This document shows positions 1 through 4,989 of a stretch of 5,092 nt of DNA, piece after piece. The stretch comes from Lachnospiraceae bacterium (lineage in GTDB: Bacteria; Bacillota_A; Clostridia; Lachnospirales; Lachnospiraceae), in contig JAILDD010000267.1 in assembly GCA_024689605.1 (NCBI GenBank), positions 1-5,092 of the forward strand, written 5' to 3'. The notes below the pieces were generated by a model. The model saw only the letters and a list, made by a program, of their open reading frames with translations, was not told the DNA's origin and searched no databases. Positions within the stretch are counted from its first letter, which is position 1, and every line of letters starts with the position of its first letter. Made by a program: the position numbers and the translations under genes.

Positions 1-142
1 CGGGAACCAGCACGCCCACAGAGCGGATGCTTTCCGTTATCATCTTCATTTGTTCATCATCACGTATCTGAAACGGATGATCTCTGAATGGGATAAGCTT
101 TTCAATTGGAATAAATGTGATCGTTTCTGATTGTTTAGACAG
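1..142 (-). CDS. ParB/Spo0J-family protein, N-terminal part (gene runs off the left edge)
   Basis: Only the first 47 codons are present. Read from position 142 downward they give LSKQSETITFIPIEKL, then IPFRDHPFQIRDDEQ and ITESIRSVGVLVP. This is the start of the ParB N-terminal domain: the 'I..L.PF..HPFQ.R.DE.M..L..SI...GVL.P' pattern before the CTP/DNA-binding GHRR motif, which would lie outside the window. ParB-family proteins bind centromere-like DNA sites and act in partition or as regulators. The 'HPFQ.R.DE' style is, from general knowledge, frequent in plasmid and integrative-element homologues of Clostridia rather than canonical chromosomal Spo0J. I chose CTG at 142 because AAAGGAGG lies about 6 nt upstream. 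In-frame GTG (160) and ATG (169) also exist: GTG precedes the SD and ATG has no SD of its own. The family call is firm; the exact role and start are less so. Confidence 0.82.
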   Translation of the reverse strand, partial: MSKQSETITFIPIEKLIPFRDHPFQIRDDEQMKMITESIRSVGVLVP

Positions 143-156
143 CTGAATCCTCCTTT
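143..156 (-). promoter_or_regulatory. Strong Shine-Dalgarno deciding a CTG start for the ParB-like gene
   Basis: On the minus strand AAAGGAGG is followed by ATTCAG and then CTG. This is the only good ribosome binding site near the ParB reading frame, and it favours CTG over the upstream GTG and ATG. A small inverted repeat, TGCAC-acc-GTGCA (156-168), sits immediately 5' of it and could affect access to the site. Confidence 0.6.
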
Positions 157-198
157 GCACGGTGTGCATTTGGATCGATCCAGACAAGTGAACTGCAC

Positions 199-292
199 GG
201 GTTTAACGCGGAAGGCAAAGAAGCGCCCTCAGACGTTTTTTCAATGCAGGGAGTTTAGCCCATTTTTTAACCCATAAGGGGAATTTAACCCC
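199..292. repeat. Cluster of GGG/TTTAACCC palindromic (iteron-like) repeats upstream of the ParB-like gene
   Basis: On the plus strand there are two near-palindromes, GGGAGTTTAGCCC (249-261) and GGGGAATTTAACCCC (278-292). A half-site TTTAACCCAT lies between them (266-275) and GGGTTTAAC lies further on (199-207). The shared core is TTTA(A/G)CCC. Repeats of this type upstream of a partition or DNA-binding gene are often operator or binding sites. That role is an inference here; no protein is known to bind them. Confidence 0.55.
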
Positions 293-317
293 TATAAATC
301 GAGACAAAACAGGTCAA
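291..317 (-). promoter_or_regulatory. Possible promoter for the ParB-like gene
   Basis: On the minus strand TTGACC (317-312) is followed after 15 bp by TATAGG (296-291). The -35 is good, the -10 moderate, and the spacing short. The 278-292 palindrome overlaps the -10 edge, as expected if the repeats are an operator. This is weak evidence on its own. Confidence 0.3.
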
Positions 318-336
318 AAAACCAAACAGATTTTTT

Positions 337-376
337 CAAAAGAAAAACCCCGGAAACCAGTGTGTTTTCGGGGTTT
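337..376 (-). terminator. Intrinsic terminator of the rplM-rpsI operon
   Basis: Twelve nt past the rpsI stop, the minus strand folds AAACCCCGAAAAC (376-364) against GTTTCCGGGGTTT (357-345). This gives a 13-position stem with one A/C mismatch and a 6-nt loop, followed by TTTTTCTTTT. The U-tract is only on the minus-strand side, so it is directional and closes the ribosomal operon. Confidence 0.93.
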
Positions 377-387
377 GTAAGCAATTA

Positions 388-789
388 TTATCTCTTGCTG
401 AACTGAGGAGCACGTCTAGCTGCCTTGAGTCCGTACTTCTTTCTTTCCTTCATACGAGGGTCTCTGGTAAGGAAGCCTGCCTTCTTGAGAACAGGTCTGT
501 TCTCTGCATCCTCCTCGCAAAGTGCCCTTGCGATACCGTGGCGGATAGCTCCGGCCTGTCCTGTGTAACCGCCACCCTTAACGTTAACGACTACATCGAA
601 CTTTCCTTCTGCTTCGATTGCTGCAAGAGGCTGCTTAACGATAACCTTAAGTGTCTCAAGACCAAAATACTCGTCAAGGCTTCTCTTGTTAACGGTTATA
701 TTTCCGCTGCCGGGCATAAGATATACTCTTGCGACAGAGCTCTTTCTTCTGCCTGTTCCGTAATACTTCTGAACTGATTTCTTTGCCAT
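388..789 (-). CDS. rpsI: 30S ribosomal protein S9
   Basis: This encodes 133 residues; the bacterial family is usually about 130. S9 is a small-subunit protein of the head domain whose C-terminal tail reaches toward the P-site tRNA. Visible hallmarks are the N-terminal [16 protein letters not shown] (residues 9-24), the S9 signature [19 protein letters not shown] (72-90), the basic stretch around 109-126, and the invariant-type C-terminus APQFSKR. The ATG at 789 is preceded by GGAGG with 7 nt spacing, placed in the 15-nt gap after rplM, so the two genes are cotranscribed and probably translationally close. The stop is TAA, followed shortly by a strong terminator. Nothing is truncated or unusual. 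Identification is secure. Confidence 0.99.
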   Translation of the reverse strand: MAKKSVQKYYGTGRRKSSVARVYLMPGSGNITVNKRSLDEYFGLETLKVIVKQPLAAIEAEGKFDVVVNVKGGGYTGQAGAIRHGIARALCEEDAENRPVLKKAGFLTRDPRMKERKKYGLKAARRAPQFSKR

Positions 790-804
790 TTTATTTTCCT
801 CCGA

Positions 805-1233
805 TTAGAACTTAAGCTCTTCAGGCTTCTGTGCCGCATGCTTATGGTCAGGACCTGCATATACAAAAAGCTTCTTGCCCATTGCATCACCTAAAGGTCC
901 GTTAGGAAGCATTCCCTTTACAGCATGCTCGATAACATCTTCGGGTTTCTTTGCAAGCTTCTCTCTGAGAGTCTGGCTCTTGAGTCCGCCTACATAATCG
1001 GAATGTGTGTAGTAGATCTTGTCATCAAGCTTCTTACCTGTAACCTTGATCTTCTCAGCGTTTACTACTATTACATAGTCACCGGTATCAACCCCCGGTG
1101 TATAGGTGGGCTTATGCTTTCCGCGAAGAACCTTTGCGATCTCGCTGGAAAGACGACCCAATGTGCAGCCGGTTGCATCAACGACATACCACTTTCTCTC
1201 TACCGTTGAAGAATTAGCTAAATAAGTCTTCAT
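805..1233 (-). CDS. rplM: 50S ribosomal protein L13
   Basis: This encodes 142 residues, the same length as typical bacterial L13, an early-assembling large-subunit protein that binds 23S rRNA. It begins [20 protein letters not shown]. It then shows [17 protein letters not shown] (residues 26-42), [18 protein letters not shown] (45-62), and the L13 signature region [17 protein letters not shown] (106-122) leading to [16 protein letters not shown]. The start is the ATG at 1233: GGAGGT lies 7 nt upstream, and the protein then matches the family start. An in-frame TTG at 1248 overlaps that ribosome binding site and would add five unconserved residues, so I rejected it. The gene is first in a two-gene operon with rpsI and has its own consensus promoter and leader. 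Confidence 0.99.
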   Translation of the reverse strand: MKTYLANSSTVERKWYVVDATGCTLGRLSSEIAKVLRGKHKPTYTPGVDTGDYVIVVNAEKIKVTGKKLDDKIYYTHSDYVGGLKSQTLREKLAKKPEDVIEHAVKGMLPNGPLGDAMGKKLFVYAGPDHKHAAQKPEELKF

Positions 1234-1375
1234 TGATCTTACCTCCAAAACAACTCATTAAATACAGTTATTAGCGTCGCATGTGATGTCCGGGCACACG
1301 CTCTGTCTATCCGGACGATTCAGGCTGCATATCTTGAGTGCTGATCTCGATACAGCAAGCCACAAGTCGCCACAA
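1234..1375 (-). promoter_or_regulatory. Structured 5' leader of rplM-rpsI, candidate L13 autoregulatory leader
   Basis: The transcript expected from the promoter at 1382-1410 starts near 1375, leaving about 140 nt before rplM. It can form GTCCGG (1316-1311) with CCGGAC (1293-1288), an upstream hairpin TGCTG (1357-1353) with CAGCA (1343-1339), and an outer GGCT/AGCC closure around the latter. L13 leaders are known in Bacillota as ribosomal-protein regulatory elements. I cannot confirm from memory that this matches that Rfam model, so the regulatory role is inferred from position and structure. Confidence 0.45.
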
Positions 1376-1381
1376 TGTGAA

Positions 1382-1410
1382 ATTATATTACCTAAAGTTC
1401 TCCATGTCAA
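1382..1410 (-). promoter_or_regulatory. Consensus sigma-A promoter for rplM-rpsI
   Basis: The minus strand shows a perfect TTGACA (1410-1405), a 17-bp spacer, and a perfect TATAAT (1387-1382). The predicted start of transcription is around 1375. Such a fully consensus promoter fits a highly expressed ribosomal-protein operon. Confidence 0.93.
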
Positions 1411-1536
1411 CACAGAAATTTCTCAGGACAGCTTTTATTGTTATTGTTGGATACTGTATCAATTTTGTGTCAAAGTTTCAGCATAGCATTTGTCTGAACG
1501 GCAACGTGGGCAAAATGTTCATTAACAATCCATTCA
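1411..1536. other. Spacer between the acetyltransferase gene and the rplM promoter
   Basis: No gene is visible in these 126 bases and there is no convincing terminator. The best hairpin on the minus strand (TTCAG/CTGAA in about 1475-1497) is short and lacks a U-tract. Transcription from the acetyltransferase gene may therefore read into the rplM leader. Confidence 0.5.
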
Positions 1537-2349
1537 TCACTCCAGCAGATTTTTAATTACCTTCGTGACAACAGACTCTCCCTTGTGGTTCCATACAAAC
1601 TGTACATCACTTCCTTTAACCGGCACTTCGTTTATATCTTCCGAAAGCTTCGCCGGAATGGTAAGTTCCCAGTAACGCACATTATATGTATCACCCCTGG
1701 CAGATTCAACCACACCTAAGTGCTGTTCAAAGATCTGCATGAAGCCTTCCTGTACCTTTACTTTGCGATAAACAGGAAATTCCCTGCTGATTTCTTCCAG
1801 TCGTTCTTTATCTTCCAGCTTTTCAAAATCGAGGCTTTCCATAAGCTTCCCTTTGATCATAGAAGAATCTTCATTCAGCGGAAAGCACATCAGTGCGTCA
1901 AAAGTATTTCCTGCAGCGTCCGTTATGCCCAATTCTGCTCCCCTTTTAAATCCAAACCTCGGATAATAATTGGGTTCCCCCATCAGTGCGATTGCTGCGA
2001 TTCCCGCTTCCTTCGCCAGCCTTATGGTTTCCTTCATGAGTATGCCGCCGATATTATTGCCCTCAAGGGTCGGTTCCACTGCCAGAGGGCCAAAGGTAGC
2101 GATCTCAAGTTTTTCATCGCCGTCCACAAGCCAGGCCCTTGTGTAGTAAACCGCACCGACGATTTTTCCGTCATGCTCCGCCACCCTGCTTATTTCAGGA
2201 ATATAATCCTCCGATTCCCTGATGATTCGTATCAGATAGTGCTCGTCAGCCCCCGGCTTGTATTTATTCCAGAAGCTGCGCATCGCCATAAGCTCTGTAT
2301 TTTTATAATCACTTTCTGTCTCTTTTCTGATAATAAGATTTTCTAACAT
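1537..2349 (-). CDS. GNAT-family N-acetyltransferase with C-terminal extension
   Basis: This encodes 270 residues. The N-terminal half is a GNAT fold resembling the YhbS group (predicted acetyltransferases using acetyl-CoA). Strands β2-β3 are around EISRVAEHDGKIVGAVYYTR (52-71), β4 is IATFGPLAVEP (83-93), the acetyl-CoA loop is EGNNIGG (96-102), and the following helix is ILMKETIRLAKEAG. Then come IALMGEPNYYPRFGFKRG (120-137), the 'Y..FGF' ending typical of GNATs. The loop departs from the usual Q/RxxGxG/A: E replaces Q/R, and N99 stands where the first glycine normally is. Residues about 160-270 extend beyond a minimal GNAT and match nothing I recognise. The start ATG at 2349 has a modest GAGGA site upstream. 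It lies 68 nt after the MutS2-like gene, possibly in the same transcript, and ends in tandem TGA TGA. The substrate cannot be inferred. Confidence 0.85.
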   Translation of the reverse strand: MLENLIIRKETESDYKNTELMAMRSFWNKYKPGADEHYLIRIIRESEDYIPEISRVAEHDGKIVGAVYYTRAWLVDGDEKLEIATFGPLAVEPTLEGNNIGGILMKETIRLAKEAGIAAIALMGEPNYYPRFGFKRGAELGITDAAGNTFDALMCFPLNEDSSMIKGKLMESLDFEKLEDKERLEEISREFPVYRKVKVQEGFMQIFEQHLGVVESARGDTYNVRYWELTIPAKLSEDINEVPVKGSDVQFVWNHKGESVVTKVIKNLLE

Positions 2350-2372
2350 ATTTTAATCCTCGTCTTTCTATA

Positions 2373-2384
2373 TTGTTATAACAA
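2373..2384. repeat. Perfect 12-bp palindrome in the mutS2-like/acetyltransferase gap
   Basis: TTGTTATAACAA is a perfect palindrome in the 68-nt intergenic gap, 24 to 35 nt upstream of the acetyltransferase start. It could be an operator or an AT-rich chance palindrome. No strong promoter or terminator is visible in the gap. Confidence 0.4.
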
Positions 2385-2417
2385 CATTTCCATAGCTGTT
2401 CCGAATAGATTTGCCCA

Positions 2418-4313
2418 TCAGTTTTCCCGTATCACTTCATCCGTAAATTTCCGTTCCATGTCATGTCGGATCTTCCGGTTCTGCACGGAATCAAAAATTA
2501 TCGAAAAATCATAATCTTTGGGATAAAGCTTGTCGGCCTTCACCAGAAGCTTCACACGCTTCTGGTTAATGTAGATCTTCCGCTTTGCCACCTGGACCCT
2601 AAGCACGCCCTTTTCATTTGCCGGCTCACATACTATTGCAATCTTCTGCTCTGGGCTTATCATCACGCTGTCACCTATGCTGAATTTAGATACAAGTGAC
2701 CTGTCAGCATGTGTTTTCTTCGATTCCTTTATCCTCTTTGTCCCCGTCTTCTTCAGCTCATCATTATGCGAAAACTCATAATCCTCCAGTGCCTTCTTTC
2801 CGTAGGCAGCTTCCACAGCGGTTTTAAGCATACTTTCAGGCATTCCCAGGCGGTCTGCGATATAAAAGGCACAGCTTTCTCCCGCCTCTCCGATCACCAT
2901 TTTGTATGTAGGCTTCAGAGTCTCCTTGTCAAATGTCATCCTTGCATTTTTGATGCCCTCCGTCCGGTCCGCATATCCCTTGATTTCCGGATAATGGGTA
3001 GTTACAAGGAAATTCGCACCGCTTTTCCTTAGCTCCTCCAGAATGGCGGTGGCGATTCCCATGCCCTCAGCAGGATCCGTGCCCGATCCCAACTCATCCA
3101 TGATGACAAAAGAGTTCCTGGTCACAAGCTCCAGTATGCCTATCACATTTTTGATGTGTGCGGAAAATGTGGAAAGGTTTTCAGACAGGTTCTGACCGTC
3201 CCCTATGTCACAGAGATAGTGGTCGTTCATGGCAATCTCTGCTTTTTCACAGGTCACATGCAGGCCGCACTGTGCCATGTAGCAGTTCAGCATGATGGTC
3301 TTTATGGCCACTGTCTTGCCTCCGGTATTCGGTCCCGTGATCACTATTCCCCTTTCTGATCCGCCAAGTGATAAATCAAGAGGCACATTTTCTTCCCTGT
3401 CCATTAACGGATGTCTTGCCGCACTTAAGCGGATGATCCTGTCAGTATTGATAATGGGTGCGGTGCAGCATAATTCTATACTGAGCCTCCCTTTGGAAAA
3501 GATAAAGTCCAGCTTTTCCACCATCCTCACATCTTCTTCCATGGAAGATGCCGCATCAGCAACCATGGCAGTCAGTGTATACAGTATCCTGCTGACCTCG
3601 TTTGATTCTGCGATCAGCTGAAGCTCCCGTTCCTCATATAAGCCTGCCACACCGGCCGGTTCAATAAAAAGCGTACTGCCTGTGGATGACCTGTCTATCA
3701 CGCTTCCGCTTACCTTAAGCTTATATTCCTTCTTTACCGGCACGCAGATCCTTCCGTTACGCGTGGTATAGTACGAATCCGCCATGCATACTTTGTTATT
3801 CCTGATTACCTGCTCAGCTTTCTGCTTCATCGCATCTTCCAGCCGCCTGATCTCGTTTCTAGTATCATGCAGGAATTTCGACGCCCTGTCATCCACGGAC
3901 TCATTCCTGATCTGGCTGCTGATTTCTCTCTGCAAGTCTTCCAGTTCATCCAGGTTCTCATCATAAAATGCTAGGGAATTTTCATACGCCCGTCCGCAGC
4001 TTAAGTAAACTTTAAGCCTGCGTACTGCTGCCAGCACCCTTTCTACTTTTTCAAGCTGAAAAGGCGTCAGGCAGTCACCCCGTTCAGCGATATGAAGTAT
4101 CTCCCATATTTCTGTCACATCCTGCAAGGGCGGGGTTCCCTGTCTTTCGATCATCTCCCTGGCATCCCCGGTATCGCGGAGTGCTTTATTCAACTGTGTT
4201 TCATCAAGTATCACTCCGGCTTCCCTTATCACGTCTTTCGCATGTCCGGTATGGGTAAGCCCTGACCATATTTCTTTTACCTTGTCAAATTCTATCTGTT
4301 TTTCTATATTCAT
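2418..4313 (-). CDS. MutS2-like DNA-binding ATPase lacking the Smr nuclease domain
   Basis: This encodes 631 residues from the ATG at 4313, which has AAAGGA 8 nt upstream and gives MNIEKQIEFDKV, the usual kind of MutS2 beginning. The order is an N-terminal helical part with the long coiled-coil lever/clamp region (about 1-290), then the ABC-type ATPase: Walker A GPNTGGKT (327-334), DIGDGQNLSENLSTFSAH (369-386), Walker B FVIMDELGSGTDP (402-414), and the TTHY histidine switch (438-441). A small C-terminal β-rich module (about 540-595) and a charged tail follow. Typical MutS2 (about 780 residues) ends in an Smr endonuclease domain, which is absent, and there is no MutS mismatch-recognition domain. 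MutS2 homologues act in recombination control or, in Bacillus subtilis, in splitting collided ribosomes; which applies here is unknown. A longer in-frame reading from 4391 starts inside a palindrome without an SD and was rejected. Confidence 0.92.
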   Translation of the reverse strand: MNIEKQIEFDKVKEIWSGLTHTGHAKDVIREAGVILDETQLNKALRDTGDAREMIERQGTPPLQDVTEIWEILHIAERGDCLTPFQLEKVERVLAAVRRLKVYLSCGRAYENSLAFYDENLDELEDLQREISSQIRNESVDDRASKFLHDTRNEIRRLEDAMKQKAEQVIRNNKVCMADSYYTTRNGRICVPVKKEYKLKVSGSVIDRSSTGSTLFIEPAGVAGLYEERELQLIAESNEVSRILYTLTAMVADAASSMEEDVRMVEKLDFIFSKGRLSIELCCTAPIINTDRIIRLSAARHPLMDREENVPLDLSLGGSERGIVITGPNTGGKTVAIKTIMLNCYMAQCGLHVTCEKAEIAMNDHYLCDIGDGQNLSENLSTFSAHIKNVIGILELVTRNSFVIMDELGSGTDPAEGMGIATAILEELRKSGANFLVTTHYPEIKGYADRTEGIKNARMTFDKETLKPTYKMVIGEAGESCAFYIADRLGMPESMLKTAVEAAYGKKALEDYEFSHNDELKKTGTKRIKESKKTHADRSLVSKFSIGDSVMISPEQKIAIVCEPANEKGVLRVQVAKRKIYINQKRVKLLVKADKLYPKDYDFSIIFDSVQNRKIRHDMERKFTDEVIREN

Positions 4314-4344
4314 TTCTATTATCCTTTCAAAATAAATCAAGCGA

Positions 4345-4470
4345 GCGTCAGCCGAAAGTTTCCTTATGCGGCCCGTGTCATAATCGAGCATGGAGAGTTA
4401 TCGACATGCTCGTCCGCCGGGCTGAGTTCGGCGTTAGCCGAATAATTTCCTTACTCAGCCCGTGCGATAA
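4345..4470. repeat. Two direct copies of a hairpin-forming intergenic repeat with a central palindrome
   Basis: Copy B (4345-4383) and copy A (4431-4470) match at about 31 of 40 positions on the plus strand, sharing GCGT-AGCCGAA, TTTCCTTA, GCCCGTG and ATAA. Copy A with its flank folds as CGGGCTGAG (4418-4426)/CTCAGCCCG (4454-4462), stacked on TTCGGC (4427-4432)/GCCGAA (4437-4442), with an 11-nt bulge. Between the copies lies CGAGCATG (4385-4392)/CATGCTCG (4405-4412). The block separates the small RNA terminator from the MutS2-like gene. It resembles dispersed palindromic intergenic elements; the family is not recognised. Confidence 0.7.
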
Positions 4471-4510
4471 ATAAAAAACCATGAAATCTCACGCAAAGAT
4501 ATCATGGTTT
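4469..4510 (-). terminator. Strong intrinsic terminator of the orphan transcript
   Basis: On the minus strand AAACCATGA (4510-4502) pairs perfectly with TCATGGTTT (4484-4476). One mismatch and a 4-bp inner stem follow around a 7-nt loop. The stem runs straight into TTTTTTATTT. The plus-strand side has no U-tract, so it is directional. No protein gene ends just before it, which points to a non-coding transcript. Confidence 0.92.
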
Positions 4511-4712
4511 ACACATCATCCACGACGAAGTCCTTTCACATAATATTAAGCGTAACGATCATGTACAGCAAAACAAGGAACCGATGCTACCGGCTATCCT
4601 GCATCACTGTATTTCAATAAATCTTTGTAGTGTTCACTCCACCACGCTTAACATAAACGACCTCGTTTTAATTTATATTTCAATTCAAATTCAAAGCTGG
4701 CACCTGCCGGCT
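4470..4712 (-). ncRNA. Candidate small non-coding RNA gene, about 240 nt, family unknown
   Basis: A near-consensus promoter (4719-4747) and a strong terminator (4469-4510) bound a segment with no open frame longer than a few codons. From about 4712 the predicted RNA begins with a GC-rich hairpin, GCCGGC-AGGU-GCCAGC (4711-4696, one mismatch). An A/U-rich linker follows, then an 11-bp closing stem of ATGTTAAGCGT (4654-4644) with ACGCTTAATAT (4553-4543). Inside it lie a short hairpin (GGTG/CACT near 4643-4629) and a stem TACAG (4611-4607)/CTGTA (4568-4564), extendable by two G-U pairs. That stem encloses GATGC (4605-4601)/GCATC (4587-4583). I do not recognise it as tmRNA, SRP RNA, RNase P, 6S or a c-di-GMP riboswitch, although a diverged known class (for example the raiA motif) cannot be excluded. 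Promoter, fold and terminator are seen; being a functional RNA is inferred. Confidence 0.62.
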
Positions 4713-4765
4713 ACGCACATTGTATTGCCGGGTTAGATTTCTGTCAAGGCGAAATCCCAGCTTCG
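4692..4765. repeat. Inverted repeats framing the small RNA promoter
   Basis: On the minus strand CGAAGCTGG (4765-4757) is complementary, with one G-U, to CCAGCTTTG (4700-4692). Nested inside are GATTTC (4756-4751)/GAAATC (4741-4736) and CCGGC (4731-4727)/GCCGG (4711-4707). In RNA this would be a three-way junction. At the DNA level the arms bracket the -35 and -10, so they could be operator sites or an overlapping structured RNA. Confidence 0.5.
4719..4747 (-). promoter_or_regulatory. Near-consensus sigma-A promoter for the candidate small RNA
   Basis: TTGACA (4747-4742) is perfect, the spacer is 17 bp, and TACAAT (4724-4719) differs from consensus at one position. Predicted transcription starts near 4712, immediately at a GC-rich 5' hairpin. 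No protein start codon with a real reading frame follows before the terminator at 4469-4510. Confidence 0.8.
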
Positions 4766-4864
4766 ACACATTAAGGATGAATTAAAACAATCTGGACACA
4801 AAGCCGGAAATCAAGATCAGTCTGCATACCGCTCTTTTTCACTCTGCGCTCAAAAAACACCGCC
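4766..4864. other. Intergenic stretch without recognised features
   Basis: These bases lie between the chemoreceptor terminator region and the inverted repeats framing the small RNA promoter. I see no coding frame, promoter or stable hairpin here on either strand. Confidence 0.4.
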
Positions 4865-4910
4865 AAAATAAACAGCTTCCGAAGCAGACAACGCCTACTA
4901 TGTAGGCATT
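4865..4910 (-). terminator. Tandem hairpins, probable terminator of the chemoreceptor gene
   Basis: On the minus strand AATGCCTAC (4910-4902) pairs along its full length, with one G-U, with GTAGGCGTT (4898-4890) around a 3-nt loop. It is followed by CTGCTT-CGG-AAGCTG (4887-4873, one mismatch) and TTTATTTT (4872-4865). The second hairpin plus U-tract has terminator form. The 80-nt distance from the stop codon is longer than usual. Confidence 0.62.
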
Positions 4911-4989
4911 ATCCGCCACGAAAGCTCAATAACAAAATTCGTTTACTATATTATTATAGATTTTGCCATTTCCCGGCCGGTATTAATCT

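Noticed and set aside
1234..1248. TTG start adding five residues to L13
   Set aside because: It overlaps the ribosome binding site of the ATG at 1233, and the 142-residue product matches the family length.
1283..1556. Two overlapping plus-strand open frames between L13 and the acetyltransferase gene
   Set aside because: They run antisense through the rplM leader and promoter and show no SD or domain resemblance.
1720..2346. 208-residue open frame on the plus strand opposite the acetyltransferase gene
   Set aside because: It is antisense to a clear coding frame, rich in Cys, Phe and His with no family resemblance, and has no promoter or SD.
2463..3966. Several plus-strand open frames opposite the MutS2-like gene
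   Set aside because: They are shadows of the long minus-strand coding frame with low-complexity or Cys/Ser-rich translations and no recognisable domains.
4314..4391. 26-residue N-terminal extension of the MutS2-like protein
   Set aside because: Its start codon lies inside the CGAGCATG/CATGCTCG palindrome with no SD, the extension covers a repeat copy, and the ATG at 4313 has a good SD and a family-like start.
4692..4765. A known riboswitch (c-di-GMP-I/II, purine, cobalamin, THF) or a hammerhead ribozyme in the three-way junction
   Set aside because: The conserved core bases of those classes (for example the cobalamin box, the hammerhead CUGAUGA, or the purine junction) are not present.
4921..4960. 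TATAAT-like string after the chemoreceptor stop as a promoter
   Set aside because: No acceptable -35 lies at 16-18 bp; the spaced bases are GC-rich CCGGCC.
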